Below, piece after piece: positions 11,434 to 22,598 of a stretch of DNA of 64,000 nt. Source of the stretch: Volvariella volvacea V23 (taxonomy: Eukaryota > Basidiomycota > Agaricomycetes > Agaricales > Pluteaceae); NCBI GenBank assembly GCA_000349905.1, contig KB722748.1:306798-370797 (forward strand). Reading direction: 5' to 3'. Positions within the stretch are counted from its first letter, which is position 1; every line of letters starts with the position of its first letter. The notes below the pieces were generated by a model. It saw only the letters and a program-made list of their open reading frames with translations. It searched no databases and had not been told where the DNA came from. A program made the translations under genes and the position numbers.

Positions 11434-12723
11434 TGATCTCTGAATTTTCCCAAGGGACTGTAGTGGCCAACATCTGCAACTTATAGTCTGGGAATAGTAG
11501 CACCCTGATTGGAACTTATATAAAATGTAACAGTATGGAGTTGTCTGTAACAAATGTTTCTCGCAATAAAAAAACTGTTACGACAATGTTGCCTTAACGC
11601 GTTGCACGAGCTGATGGAAATACCTCGGTACTCCATTAAGGGTGAGTAAGATGACGAAAGCAGTTGTGGCCAGCGATTAGCTGAGTTGAGCGATCCATCA
11701 AAGGCGTTAATGAGGCATGTCAAGATAATATTCGCTTAGTGAAGTAAGAGATAGTACAAGAGGTCAAGCTAAGGAGTATGGTATTGAAGTGGAAGTATTT
11801 ATACTGTTCATGGTATTAGGTTTTGGCTAGGAAAGGAAAGCGTAGTTCGAGTCATATATATGCGTAAGCTAAGGACACATAAGCTATATGTGTGTACACT
11901 ACTGTTGAGAAAAAAGCGAATACTCAGATTCTATTCCCAAGCGAAGAATATATAAGTAAAGGTGTGGAAAGAGGAGGCTAGCTCATAGTTGCTTACTTAT
12001 TCCCAAGCGAAGAATCTTTAAAGCTGAGGAATAGGTGGCAAGAGCAGTACAGTATATATACTACTCGAAGATAAATAAAGATAAATAAAAGAATATAATC
12101 TCCTGGGTGAGGAGAAGTGGGGGGGTCAGAATGAAGGTATCAAAGTGGGAGTCCTGAGTGAAGAGTGTAGCACACAGACCAGGAGACACATAAGCTAGGT
12201 TGGCATGTATGCGTAAGCCTGTGTCATGTGCAGTCAATGTGGGAAGGGGACAGAGTCATATGAGATCATAACTAGTCGTCTGACTCAGCACATGTTCATC
12301 TAGAACAAGATCGAGTCATTGGACTCAATACGAAACAAAAAAAGCATATCATAAATGGGAATATGGAGATGGGTAAAGTGGGTATAAAGTACAGCTGAAC
12401 AGATATGTGTAAGTAAAGGTGATGTGTAAAAGAGAAGATAAGGTAATGCGTATTATGTATTGAAGATATAATGAAGAGGGTGTATCGAAAAGAAAGAAAA
12501 AAGAAATGAAAATGAGATAATAAAGACGCTTGGTGAGCACTTGTTGATAAGGTGTAGATGCTTGGTGAGCATCAGAATATCAGGCGTTTATGTCAAGGGC
12601 TCTTATGAGCCCTGACAACTACTTTATGGAGGAAAACAGTTGTAATTGCCGAAAATAGGTTGTAACTACTGAAAAGAGAGATGAGTTCAATGGTCATGAA
12701 ATCCGAAAGCAAACACAAGCTAA
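11434..12723. other. Gag-protease joint, split by an unclassified insert
   Basis: In another frame the sequence after gag stays mostly open to about 11575 and resumes near 12638. Between these lies foreign sequence (11576-12632) starting TGTTACGACAATG, flanked on both sides by aaaac (11571-11575 and 12633-12637). A family C solo LTR sits inside this insert. Without C the insert is about 340 bp. It starts with TG but does not end in CA, so its class is unresolved. Confidence 0.4.
11903..12617 (-). repeat. Family C solo LTR, copy 2
   Basis: 715 bp, TGTTGAGAAAAAAGCG...GAGCCCTGACA, minus orientation, with perfect duplications actac (11898-11902 and 12618-12622). Inserted between gypsy gag and protease. 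Confidence 0.92.
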
Positions 12724-13782
12724 TTGATGATTTTACCTATTGTCATAACAAAAACCTCATTCAAAATTCCTGTTACACTCTGGGTGCAAAGTAAAAAAGT
12801 GCAGACTGAAGCTCTAGTAGACTCAGGAGCCACAATGAACTTCATTGACAAATCATTTGCTGAAAAGAACAACCTGGAACTTAGAAAATTGGCAACTTCA
12901 TACCATGTTCAAAATGTGGACAGCACTTCCAATGCTGCAGGCATGATTAAACATTTCATCCTTGCACAAGTTGAAATAGGCAATCACCAATCATCATATT
13001 TCCTCTTTGTTACACAACTCGGTAGCAAGAGTATGATAATTGGTTACTCATATTTGACCAAACACAACCCACATGTTACAAGTACTTACCTCTGTGATGA
13101 CTTTTAGCAGGAGTAGAGTCAACTAGGGCAGTTGCTTGTGCACAGATAATGCAGCAGAGCGAAGGAAGAGCACAAATTGATTGATCTGAAGAGCAATACT
13201 CAGAAGTACAGGCCTTATATACCTACAAGACTGTATGTAACTATTTGTATAATGTAAACGACTGCCAACAGATCTATTAGTCATCTGAAGCATGTGTTTA
13301 ACTAATTGACCAATGGCATAAGTCCCTCTATTCTACAATGTTCCATGACATTCCATGAGGCTATATATATGACTCTGAGGTTCTGGCATGTTTCATAACC
13401 TTCTGGAAGATTCTAGAGAAGTCTTGGTGTGTAAAGATATTACTAACAATGATTATATAATAAGAATAGACACCTAGGATAAACACTAAAAATTAAGCAC
13501 CCACAATAACCACTCAAGGGTATTAACACTTAAAGGTTACTAGAAGAATGTGAGGTAATTGAAGGGAAGAAATGGTGTGAATACTGTCACATGTAAAAAA
13601 CCATGACACCACAGATTGACTAGGCAGCAGGAGAATGGGAGTACACCAGGTGCCCGATGTCCTGCTTTATTAGTAGGGCTCATAAAATAACTGACATGAA
13701 AGCTGAATCCAATGAACTTCCATCCAATCTTTGGGATCTATCACTGGATGAAATAGGAGAGATAGATCCTCACAATCATTTT
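12724..13782 (+). pseudogene. Ty3/gypsy aspartic protease region, split by a solo LTR
   Basis: The segment 12724-13073 encodes a retropepsin-like domain with ALVDSGATMNFID, the DSG catalytic loop. It is broken at 13074 by a family B solo LTR. After the second copy of the duplication (13609-13613) the frame continues with the WAAGEWEYTRCP-type linker that usually follows protease in chromoviruses, until 13782, where a family A solo LTR enters. Confidence 0.8.
13074..13608 (-). repeat. Family B solo LTR, copy 3, inside gypsy protease
   Basis: 535 bp, TGTTACAAG...CCATGACA, minus orientation, perfect duplications ccaca (13069-13073 and 13609-13613). It has both intact ends and defines the sense start TGTCATGG. 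Same family as the LTR of the element it interrupts. Confidence 0.94.
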
Positions 13783-14492
13783 TGTCAGCGACAAGGGCAC
13801 TTGGCCCCAAAAACAATAAATAGATAATGAAAGGATCATCAACTACTCAGCATACATCTCTACACATTATCAAATAGGCCTACTACAAGAGATCACCCAC
13901 ATGGTGGTGCTCAGGTATTACCAGTGGCATGGTTGCAAAGACACTCACTACTGTCTGGCAGGGGAGATGAGATGGATACAAGAATCCTAATGATATGTAC
14001 TCACCTCTTAGTAGCCTATTAGTGCAGGTTGCACTGAAGTCTCTGGGACAAAGCTAGCTTGGCAGAGTAGACAAGGTCAAAACTGAAGAAAACCCCCAGA
14101 GCCAACCTCATCCACTTATATATTCTTCAAGGTCATATATACATGTTTACACTATTCCAGACTATTCTATGGGTATTTATCTATGACCTCATAATGACAT
14201 CATTAGTGTCTGGTATTGCTAAAATCTCATTGGGTAGAGATAAGCCATGAACTGGGATGATGACTCCAAGACTAATGACGCCACCAAGAATATCTCAATG
14301 CCCAGGATCTCCAAAGATGGCTCAAAAGGTAATGCATCATGTGATCATGATGTTATCTAATCTAATCTGGATTAAGTAAGCAGTCATGTGGTTCTTGGGC
14401 ACTTAAGAAAAGTAAATCAAAAATAAAATAAAAATAAAAATAAATATTAGATAATTGAAAATAAATAGGAAATAAGGATACGATTTTTGATA
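13783..14492 (+). repeat. Family A solo LTR, copy 3, inside gypsy pol
   Basis: 710 bp, TGTCAGCGAC...TTTTTGATA, with perfect duplications atttt (13778-13782 and 14493-14497). The terminal CA has changed to TA. Confidence 0.92.
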
Positions 14493-16245
14493 ATTTTATT
14501 AGTCTAGTTGATCTAGATGACCCAGATGACTGTGTCATGGCACAATAGATCACTTCATTGACAGACAAAGATGGCCTTGATGAGTCAGAATCTGATGAAG
14601 ATACTTGCGACTGGAAACAGCATGTTCCTGACTGGCTACACAACTATGGCGATGTCTTCTCAAAAACCAAATCTGAGTGAATGCCTACTCACAAGCTATA
14701 TGACCATCCAATTAATTTTATTCCTAGAAAAGATCTACCAAAACCCTCAAAAGTATATCCTCTTACTCCAAAACAATGGAACTCATTAGATCTTTGGATC
14801 AATGAAAAACTTAGGAAAGGTTATATCAGACCTCCAACTAGTCCATTAGCAGCAGGCTTCTTCTTTATACCAAAAGCTAATGGTGACCTACGACCTTGCA
14901 TGGATTACCACAACCTCAATGACATTACAGTCAAGAACTGTTATCCTATCCCTCGAATGCAAGACATGTATGATGCCCTCAGTAAAGCATTGATCTCCAC
15001 TAAGATAGATTTCTGCTGGGGCTATAACAATATTCACATTTGCAAAGGCAATGAACAAAAAACGGCATTCATCACCAGACATGGTTTATTTAAGGCAAAG
15101 GTCCTATACTTTGGTTTTTGCAATGCACCAGCCACTTTTCAAAATATGATGAATACAATCCTTGAAAATTTGATATGTCAAGGACTTGTAATGGTGTACT
15201 TGGATGATATATTAATTTTTGGCAACAATGAAAAGGAACACAGACATGTTGTTAAAAAAGTGCTGAAAAGGCTTTGAGACAATGACCTGTTTGCTAAAGC
15301 TGAAAAATGCTTCTTTGAACAATCATCCATTCAATTCCTTGGCATGATTATTAAAGAAGGACAAGTTGAGATGGACCTTTTTAAGGTTGAGGCAGTCCTT
15401 AACTGGCCCATACCTGCAAAAGTGAAGCACATCCAGGCATTTCTTGGTTTTGCCCATTTCTATCGATGCTTTATTGAAGGATTCAGCAAGATTGCCAAGC
15501 CACTTATGTCTCTCACTAGAAAAGATATTCCTTGGACTTGGGATAAAGAGCAACAAGAAGCATTTGATATGCTGAAACAGATGTTCACTTCTGCTCCTGT
15601 CCTTAAGATTCCTGATGATGTTAATCCATTCAGACTCTCTACTGATGCTAGTGAGTTTGCAACTGGAGTGGTTCTTTCTCAACTGGACCCTGTCAACAAG
15701 AGGTGGCACCTAGTTGCTTATTACTCTAAAGCATTGAATGCAACTATGAGATCTACAATAAAGAACTCTTAGCCATCATTAGAGGTCTTGATGAATATTG
15801 TCATTATTGTGAAGGACATTTTGAAAGGATTGAAATATGGTCAGATTACCAGAATTTAACATACTTTAAGTCTGCAGAGAAATTGATACGACAACAAGCA
15901 TGGTGGTCACTCTTTTTAACACAATTTAATTTTTCCCTCCATCATAAACCCAGAAAAACAATGCAAGCTAAAGATCCTCTGTCCAGACAACCAGATCATG
16001 AAAAGGGGGTAAAGCTTGATAATCACAATAATATCCTTCTCAAACCTGAATTTTTCGCTATTCAGGCTATCGAGCCTACTCATGCATCAGAGATCAATGA
16101 TGATCAACTCCTTAAAAAGGTGAAAGAAGCATTGCTATCTGATGAGGTTACCAAAAACTACCAAAGTCTCTTAGAATCTGGACCTAGAAAATTCAAGAAG
16201 TCATTAGAAGATTGGAACTTTGAGAATGGCCTACTATTACACTGA
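14493..16245 (+). pseudogene. Ty3/gypsy reverse transcriptase and RNase H, inactivated
   Basis: The RT carries HKLYDHPINF, LRPCMDYHNLND, TKIDFCWGY with a catalytic Asp, FGFCNAPATFQ and the catalytic MVYLDDILIF box. RNase H has LSTDASEFATGVVLSQLD, and after a shift EIYNKELLAI and the LHHKPRKTMQAKDPLSR end. In-frame stops occur at 14677-14679, 15275-15277 and 16243-16245, all TGA. A frameshift with apparent loss of about seven bases lies near 15741, where the family's ERNYEI block is damaged. Many arginine positions of the family are Cys or His (for example KNCYPIP), consistent with CpG decay. Confidence 0.88.
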
Positions 16246-16833
16246 GAAAAAGTCTACATACCTAGAAGCACTGATGAACATCTAAGAAGGAGGATAGTTC
16301 AAATGCATCATGATTTACCATCAGCTGGACATCCTGGACATTGGAAAACATATAAGCTAGTTATCAGAAATTACTGGTGGCCTGGAATATTAGTTTTCAT
16401 CAAGAACTATGTAGCTGGTTGTGACACTTGTCAGCAGATAAAAGATCGCAGACATGCACAATTTGGACCACTTATACCAAATGAAGTACCAAATGCTCCA
16501 TGGGAGATAGTTTCCACAGATATTATACCTTCATTGCCAGAATCAGAGGGTTACAATGCAATATTTGTAGTAGTGGATTACTTCAAGAAGAAGGATCTGG
16601 CTCAACTTCTCTATAATAAAACCTATCCACTTCATGGTCTACCTCTACAAATCATTTCTGATAGAGGCACACAGTTTGCTTCAAACCCCTTTCAGGAATG
16701 GTGCAAACATTTGAGTATCAAGTCCACTATGACAATAGCCTACCATTTTCAAACTGATGGTCAGACTGAGCATGTCAACCAAATTCTTGAGCAATATCTA
16801 CACTGCTACATTGATATCAACCTCGATGACTGA
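16246..16833 (+). pseudogene. Ty3/gypsy integrase, zinc and catalytic core, with internal deletion
   Basis: The HHCC zinc domain is present: HHDLPSAGHPGHWKT followed by CDTCQQIK. The core follows with the first catalytic Asp (STDIIPSLP), VVVDYF, the second Asp (IISDRGTQFAS) and the YHFQTDGQTEHVNQILEQY block with the Glu. Between VVVDYF and LAQLLYNK the usual segment is shorter than in related elements, suggesting a small in-frame loss. The frame ends at a TGA (16831) where family members have Trp, a G-to-A change. Confidence 0.85.
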
Positions 16834-17985
16834 GTGCAACTCTTACCTAGTGCTGAGTTTGCATATAACAATCATGCACATGAAGGTACTCACAAAACAT
16901 CATTTTTCTTAGAATATGGTCATCATCCTAGAGCTGGTCCAACATTGTTAAAAGAAACTGCTACCATTGATCTTAATGAATTAATGCGAAGAAGACTTGA
17001 AGCCCATGAGCAGGCAAAAGCAGCTCTTAAACTTGCAGCTGAAAGGATGAAGTGGTATTACAATAAAGAGGTAAAAAATGTACCATTCAAAGTTGGTGAT
17101 AAAGTTCTCTTGAGCCTGAAAGACTATCAGGATAAATCAAAGAATGAATCACTTAAACCACAATTTGAAGGCCCTTTCAAGATTATTGAGAGACTGTCAC
17201 CAGTTACCTTCAAACTTGACCTACCTCCTAAATACCATGGCTATCATCCTGTATTCCATGCCTCAAAGTTAGCTCCATATGTCAACTCTATCATTCCAGG
17301 CCAAACACCTACTACTCCTAAGCCAATAGTGGTTTCTGGTAAAGAGGAGTGGGAAGTCGAAAGAATCCTACAACATCATCAATATGGAAAAACCACTCAA
17401 TACTTGGTTAGATGGAAAGGTTTTGGTTATGAACATGATACTTGGGAACCAGAGAAAAACCTCTCACATGCTAAACAAGCTCTCCATGAATATAAAGCCC
17501 AAAATCACAAAGCTTTACGCACTATAAAAAACTCCAAAAATGAGATCAATACTCTTCTGCAATCCAATTTTACCTTACTTGTAGAACTTGCTGGTGGAAA
17601 GTTACCACTAAAGGGATTAGTGGAAGCTACAGGTTTAGATCTGTATGCTAACTCAAATGCTAAACTTGCTTCTCATTCTCACACCCTTATACCTACTGGT
17701 ATCAAGATTAAAGCTCCACATAGCACCTATACTTGCATTGCACCAAGAAGTGGACTTTCACTTAAAGGCATTGACATCACAGCTGGAGTTGTCAACAGAG
17801 ACTTCACTGGTGAACTTAAAGTTGTACTTGTCAATAACTCAGACAATACATTTAACATTTCCATTGGTGATCATATTGCTCAACTTATCTGTGAAAGAAT
17901 CACAATGGTCAAAGTTAAACAAGTCGATAACATTGGAGAAACTGAATGAGGAAGCAAAGGATTTGGATCTACTGGTTCAACTTAA
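16834..17985 (+). pseudogene. Integrase C-terminus, chromodomain and fused dUTPase domain
   Basis: One frame to a TGA at 17947. Residues 1-165 are the integrase C-terminal part with the GPF.I..R and HPVFHASKLAPY blocks. A chromodomain follows at about 171-222 (EEWEVERILQHH, YLVRWKGFG, DTWEPEKNL), which in chromoviruses can guide insertion to heterochromatin. After a short linker comes a trimeric-type dUTPase fold: motif 1 GLDLYAN (from residue 267), motif 2 APRSGLSLKG, motif 3 GVVNRDFTGELK, motif 4 IGDHIAQLI. Motif 5, GSKGFGSTG, lies just past the TGA. The Asp usual in motif 3 is Asn here, so this copy is probably inactive even apart from the stop. Confidence 0.88.
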
Positions 17986-18009
17986 ACACTCTCAATGGAG
18001 TTCAATCTT

Positions 18010-18023
18010 AGAAGAGAGGGTAA
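18010..18023 (+). promoter_or_regulatory. Polypurine tract of the gypsy element
   Basis: AGAAGAGAGGGTAA lies directly before the family B LTR. It is in the right place and composition for the plus-strand primer, and identifies that LTR as the 3' LTR of the element. Confidence 0.75.
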
Positions 18024-19330
18024 TGTCATGGTTTTCTACATGTGACAGCATTTATACTATTATTTCCCTTTGATTATCATGCATTCTTCTAGTAATCCTC
18101 AGGCGCTAACACCCTTGAGCAGCTATTGTGGGTGCTTATGCCTCAGCACTTATCCAAGGCGTCTATTCTTATTATATAATCTTTATTAGTAATATCTTCA
18201 CATGCCAAGACTTCTCTAGAACTTTCCAGAAGGTTATGGAACACCCCAGAACCTTTGGAGTCATATTGCATCATGATTGAGTGTCAGGGCTCATAAGAGC
18301 CCTCGACATAAATGCCCAACACTCAGACGCCCACCAAGCATCTACACCACATCAACCAAGCACTCACCCAGCATTTACATGCATATTGACACCCATCAAG
18401 CACCTTCATCATCTCATTCTCCTTTTCTTTTTCCTTTTCTATTATTCCCCTTCCATTATATCTTCAATACATAATACACATTATTCCATCTCATCTCTTA
18501 CACATCACCCTTACCTACACACATCTGCTCATCCATACCCTATACCCACTCTACCCATCTCCATATTCCCATTTATGATATGCCCTTTGTTTCGTGTTGA
18601 GTCTGATGACCTGATCTTGTTCTAGATGAACATGTGTCGAGTCAGATGACCAGTTATGATTTCATATGACTCCGTCCCTTTCCCACATTGACTGCACATG
18701 ACATGGGCTTACGCATACATGCCAATCCAGCTTATGTGTCCCCTAGTCTGTGTGCTACACTCTTCACTCAGGACTCCCACTTTGATACCTTCATTCTGAC
18801 CCCCCCCCCCCCCCTTCCTCCTCACCCAGGAGATTATATCCCTTTATTTATCTTTATTTATCTTTGAGTAGTATATATACCATACTGCTCTTGCCACCTA
18901 TTCCCCAGCTTTAAAGATTCTTTGCTTGGGAATAGGTAAGCATACGAGCTAGCCTCTTCTTCTTTCTACCCCTTTACTTATATTCTTCGCTTGGGAATAG
19001 AATCTGAGTATTCACATTTTCTCCAACATTGAGTCATATGCACAGCCTCATGGAATGTCATGGAACATTGTAGAATAGAGGGACTTATGCCATTGGTCAC
19101 TGGTTAAACACATGACTCAGATATCTGATAGATCTGTTGTCAGTCATTTACATTGTACAAATAGTTACATATAGTTTTGTAGATATATAAGGCCTGTACT
19201 TCTGAGTATTGCTCCTCAGATCAATTAATTTGTTTTTTTTTTGCTTTACTGCATTATCTGTGCACAAGCAACTGCCCTTGCTATCTTTACTCTTGCTCAA
19301 AGAATAGTACAGAGGTAAGTACTTGTAACA
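18024..19330 (+). repeat. Gypsy 3' LTR (family B), carrying a nested C LTR
   Basis: TGTCATGGTTTTC...ACTTGTAACA. Removing the nested family C solo LTR and its duplication leaves 555 bp, matching the other B copies (535-554 bp). A TATATAAGG box lies near 19183. Preceded by the polypurine tract, followed by gcctc. Confidence 0.9.
18282..19028 (+). repeat. Family C solo LTR, copy 3
   Basis: 747 bp, TGTCAGGGCTC...CTCCAACA, plus orientation, perfect duplications ttgag (18277-18281 and 19029-19033). Begins with the hairpin GGGCTC-ATAA-GAGCCC at 18287-18302 and contains a run of 15 C at 18800-18814. Confidence 0.93.
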
Positions 19331-20231
19331 GCCTCAGATGGTCCTACTTAAATACATTCTGGTAGAACCTTATTTCTAATACTATATAGTACCTAGCCAC
19401 TACTGCCAAGTTGATGCCAAGTACCATAATCACATGTTAGTCTGATCTGGATGCCAGTCTGGACTGGAGTACATGTGGTGGATCAATGGCTTGTCCCATT
19501 TGGATTACTGGATCAATCTAGAATAATTAAGGATCAAAGAAGGGATTGGCATATGATATCTTAATGGAATAACTTTGGAAAACTGATCTAAAAGGAGTAT
19601 TACTAAAAGCAAACAAGATAATATGTATATCTAATCTGATAAGATGAGATAAGATAAGAAGGTATAAACTCAAGATTAAAGGTATACATATGGAAAAACT
19701 GTGACACAAACTTAACTTCTCTTCTTGCACTAATGACAATTACAGATGTGACAACAATGCAATAAAATTTTTGCAAGCAATGATATTATCAGTAGTCTAA
19801 TTGAGATACTTTTTGTCACAAAGATTCTTTTCTACATGGTTGAAACTCATACTGAACTTATTGACAGTTTAAAGTATACTGATTGAATGACCATTGAGTG
19901 AGATATTGCATGACTCTGTAAGGGTTTTAGGTCTGACTTTTCTAAATCCTAAAAGATCTGAAATGTGACACCTTTGACTTGGTCTACTCTCCTGAGTTCT
20001 ACCAAACTATTCTAAGCTCTGATGTTAAATCTCAAGATTAAACAACAATGAGTGATGCATCATAAATCTACTCTCTTACTTCTTCAGTCATAAAATGGTG
20101 TGCCCACAGACCCCTGGCCATCAGAAGGCTTATGAGGTGACTCCAGTCTATTGCCACGGTGCTGGACAATTGCAAGCAGGAGAAATAAGAATATGCCATT
20201 AAACTACATCCAAAATCCCTTGAAAGAAAAT
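19331..20231. other. AT-rich border region without a recognisable gene
   Basis: No gene seen. A weak minus-strand resemblance to the copia LTR (shared GGTACTTGGCAT) occurs at about 19390-19450. GC content rises sharply after about 20160, where the 3' end of the first host gene begins. Confidence 0.4.
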
Positions 20232-21682
20232 CTACAACTCGTCGTGATTATCAGGCGACGAGCACTCTCCCGCAGCCTGCTCTGACGATTCACCAGAACA
20301 AGATGCCTCCATGTCCCTCTTGGCCTGGAAAACGACCTGGTCCGACTCAGACTCTGGCGCTGGCGCAGGCTTGACAGTCTCACCCTCACCCTCAGCCTTA
20401 GCACCCTCCTTCTTGAACTTGCTCGGTATATCGCCCATCGCACCTCCATACCCGTGCACATCATGGTAATTCGCACCAGCACCCTCCTTGATCGCCTTTT
20501 CGAAATCAACCAAATCCGCAAAGCCGCCGTGGGCGAGAGCGATGCGCTGAGCCTCCTGTTTGCGCTCAATGTCGAGTTCCTCCTCTGTGGGCGCGTATTC
20601 CTCGCTGCTGGCTTGTTCGTTGAGGATTTGGAGGTCGGCCGTGCCGTCGAGGAGGGAATCGAAGAACTTGGAGAGGGAGTCGAGTTTGTTGATGCCTAGG
20701 TGCAGGAGAGTTGGATTAGGTATGACCAGAGTATATATGTGCGGTGGAGCTGACCTTGGTATCGCACTGCACCTGTTGTGCCTTGTGGGTATACGATCAC
20801 TTTAGCTTCCTTCTTCTCTCCTGCTTCGTAGCCCAGTGCGACGGAGCTCTTGCCCTTGCGATCGCGGTGACTTGCGAGCTCGAGTTGACCTTGGTACTTG
20901 TTACCGAGCACCTTCCAAAGTAAAGGTACTTTCTTGTCTTTTGTTAGCAGTAGCACGCGGTGCTTTCCGTTGTCTTGTGTCTATGAAAGAGCGATTGGCA
21001 AATGTGTCGTATGGGTATTATGTCAAAATGAGAAGCTTACCTTCCTGACCCAAGGCTCAATGTCGTCTACGTTGTACAATTTTGTCACGGTGTTGGGCAC
21101 TCGTCGAGAGGCCCAGTAGAAGAAAGCACTGGCTGTGCGTTCACCGCTATCGTATGTCATAGGCGGTACAGTTTTCCCTCGGGGGAAGAGCTGTTAATTA
21201 GACGCGACTTAGGCGATCATCTACGGAGCAGTGTGACGCTGATACATGCCTTGACGGTGGGGAACCCTCGAACGCCTTGCTCGCTACATAGGCGTTTGTT
21301 CTTTTCGGCGTCGCAGTTGACGGCATAAGTGGGAATCAGGGGATGTAGTCCGAGAGCAGCCTTGCTGTATTCAGGTGCCATGCGTTGGCAGTGCTAAAGT
21401 CACAACGGTAAGTCACCACGCCCTGCATACACGGAGAATAAGATAGGACGTACACCACACCAAGGAGCAACAAACGCCACCATAGTGGTTTGCTGGATAT
21501 CGTGGTCAGGTCCTGACGTTCAAGGAGAACGGCGAGGAGCCACGTACGTTAACATTCAGCACCTCCCTCTTGAATCCCTTTGGATCCAGCATCTTCACCA
21601 GCGAGTCCCTTGGAAATATACCCGCAGAAACTAGGGCTGGCGTCATGGCCATCACGAGCGTCAAAACTGGAAGCGTCAACAT
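20232..21682 (-). CDS. Protein disulfide isomerase-like ER protein with HDEL signal
   Basis: Six exons: 21548-21682, 21454-21492, 21250-21393, 21041-21190, 20755-20980, 20232-20695, giving 385 residues with all phases agreeing. A hydrophobic signal peptide starts MLTLPVLTLVMAM. A single thioredoxin domain follows with APWCGHCQ; an intron falls inside the CGHC active site. VRGFPTVK is the cis-proline region. A second, degenerate region and an acidic tail ending NHDEL follow, so the protein should be retained in the ER lumen and form disulfides in secretory proteins. The third intron appears to be GC-AG. Length and layout suggest a P5/Mpd1-like rather than a classical four-domain enzyme. Confidence 0.88.
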
Positions 21683-22598
21683 CCTTGAAATTTGTGGCCC
21701 GTCCGGGTCTCTTTAATGCTCAAGTAGTGCACAAGGTCGTTTGAAATTGCGAAACCAAAGCGCGTTGCGTTGGTCGAGCCGTGCGTGTCGAGGTGTAAGC
21801 CGTCGAGCGAGCAAAAGCAGCAAGGGAAGAAAAGTGCGGGGTATTTATAAAAACGAGTTTATATTCGTTCCCCTTGCCTCGAATTGGGGATATTAGAATT
21901 AACAGCGTGTCAATCAGGGTCACGCACTGACGTGTCGCAATGGGAGAATTCCCACGTGACAAACCCCACCAGCCATTCAAGTCCGAGGCGCGCTGGAGCG
22001 GCTGGCGAGTTTGGCGTCGGCATTTCCGGGGCCGAGTCGCATCCCGGTGCACCGTCTGCTCGTTCATAGAGACCGCACGACGTTTGTTCGCACAGAGTGA
22101 CGGAATTATGGACAGAGGCGGGAACACTTTGCTTTGGAATAGCCTCTTCAGCTCCGACGGCATTGCCTATCGGGTCAGAGTAGATTATCTCGGTCATTTA
22201 CCTCTCCAAGGCTATCAGGTGGTTCGCCCGCTACCGAGTGCAAGCACATGGGACTTTGGCAAGTCACAATCTCGGCCTCATTTACATCGAAGGAAGTACC
22301 AAGCAAGTAGCGAGAGCTCTAGCAGGACGCGTATATCCAATGTGTACATGGTAGAAAACAAACAGGAATTAGGCTGTGTGACGATTAGAAATCCACGCCC
22401 CTACTACAGTTTTTAACGAAACAAAAGAGAAAAGAACACACAAAGCTACATGCAAGAAAGAATTGCGAGATTGCGAGACAGCCAAAACAAGGGAGATAAG
22501 AAAACAGCATAGCCTGATACAGATATTCATTCAACCACAACATAGTTTGTTCATCTGGACACACACAACTACCCCCATCCCACCCTCTAACACACACT
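21683..22598. other. Intergenic region upstream of the PDI gene
   Basis: No supported gene. It must hold the PDI promoter and the 3' end of VPS10. Several long open frames on both strands overlap one another and lack family motifs. A CCAAT-like or stress element was not convincingly seen. Confidence 0.4.

Noticed and set aside
18800..18814. Run of 15 C
   Set aside because: A homopolymer in the C LTR; other copies have shorter runs at this place, so it is slippage or a base-call effect rather than a signal.
19390..19450. Possible further copia LTR fragment
   Set aside because: Only a 12-base word and weak flanking similarity to the copia LTR; no ends or target duplication.
21720..22416. Several long overlapping frames on both strands
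   Set aside because: They overlap one another, share no motif and lie where promoter and 3' sequence of neighbouring genes are expected.
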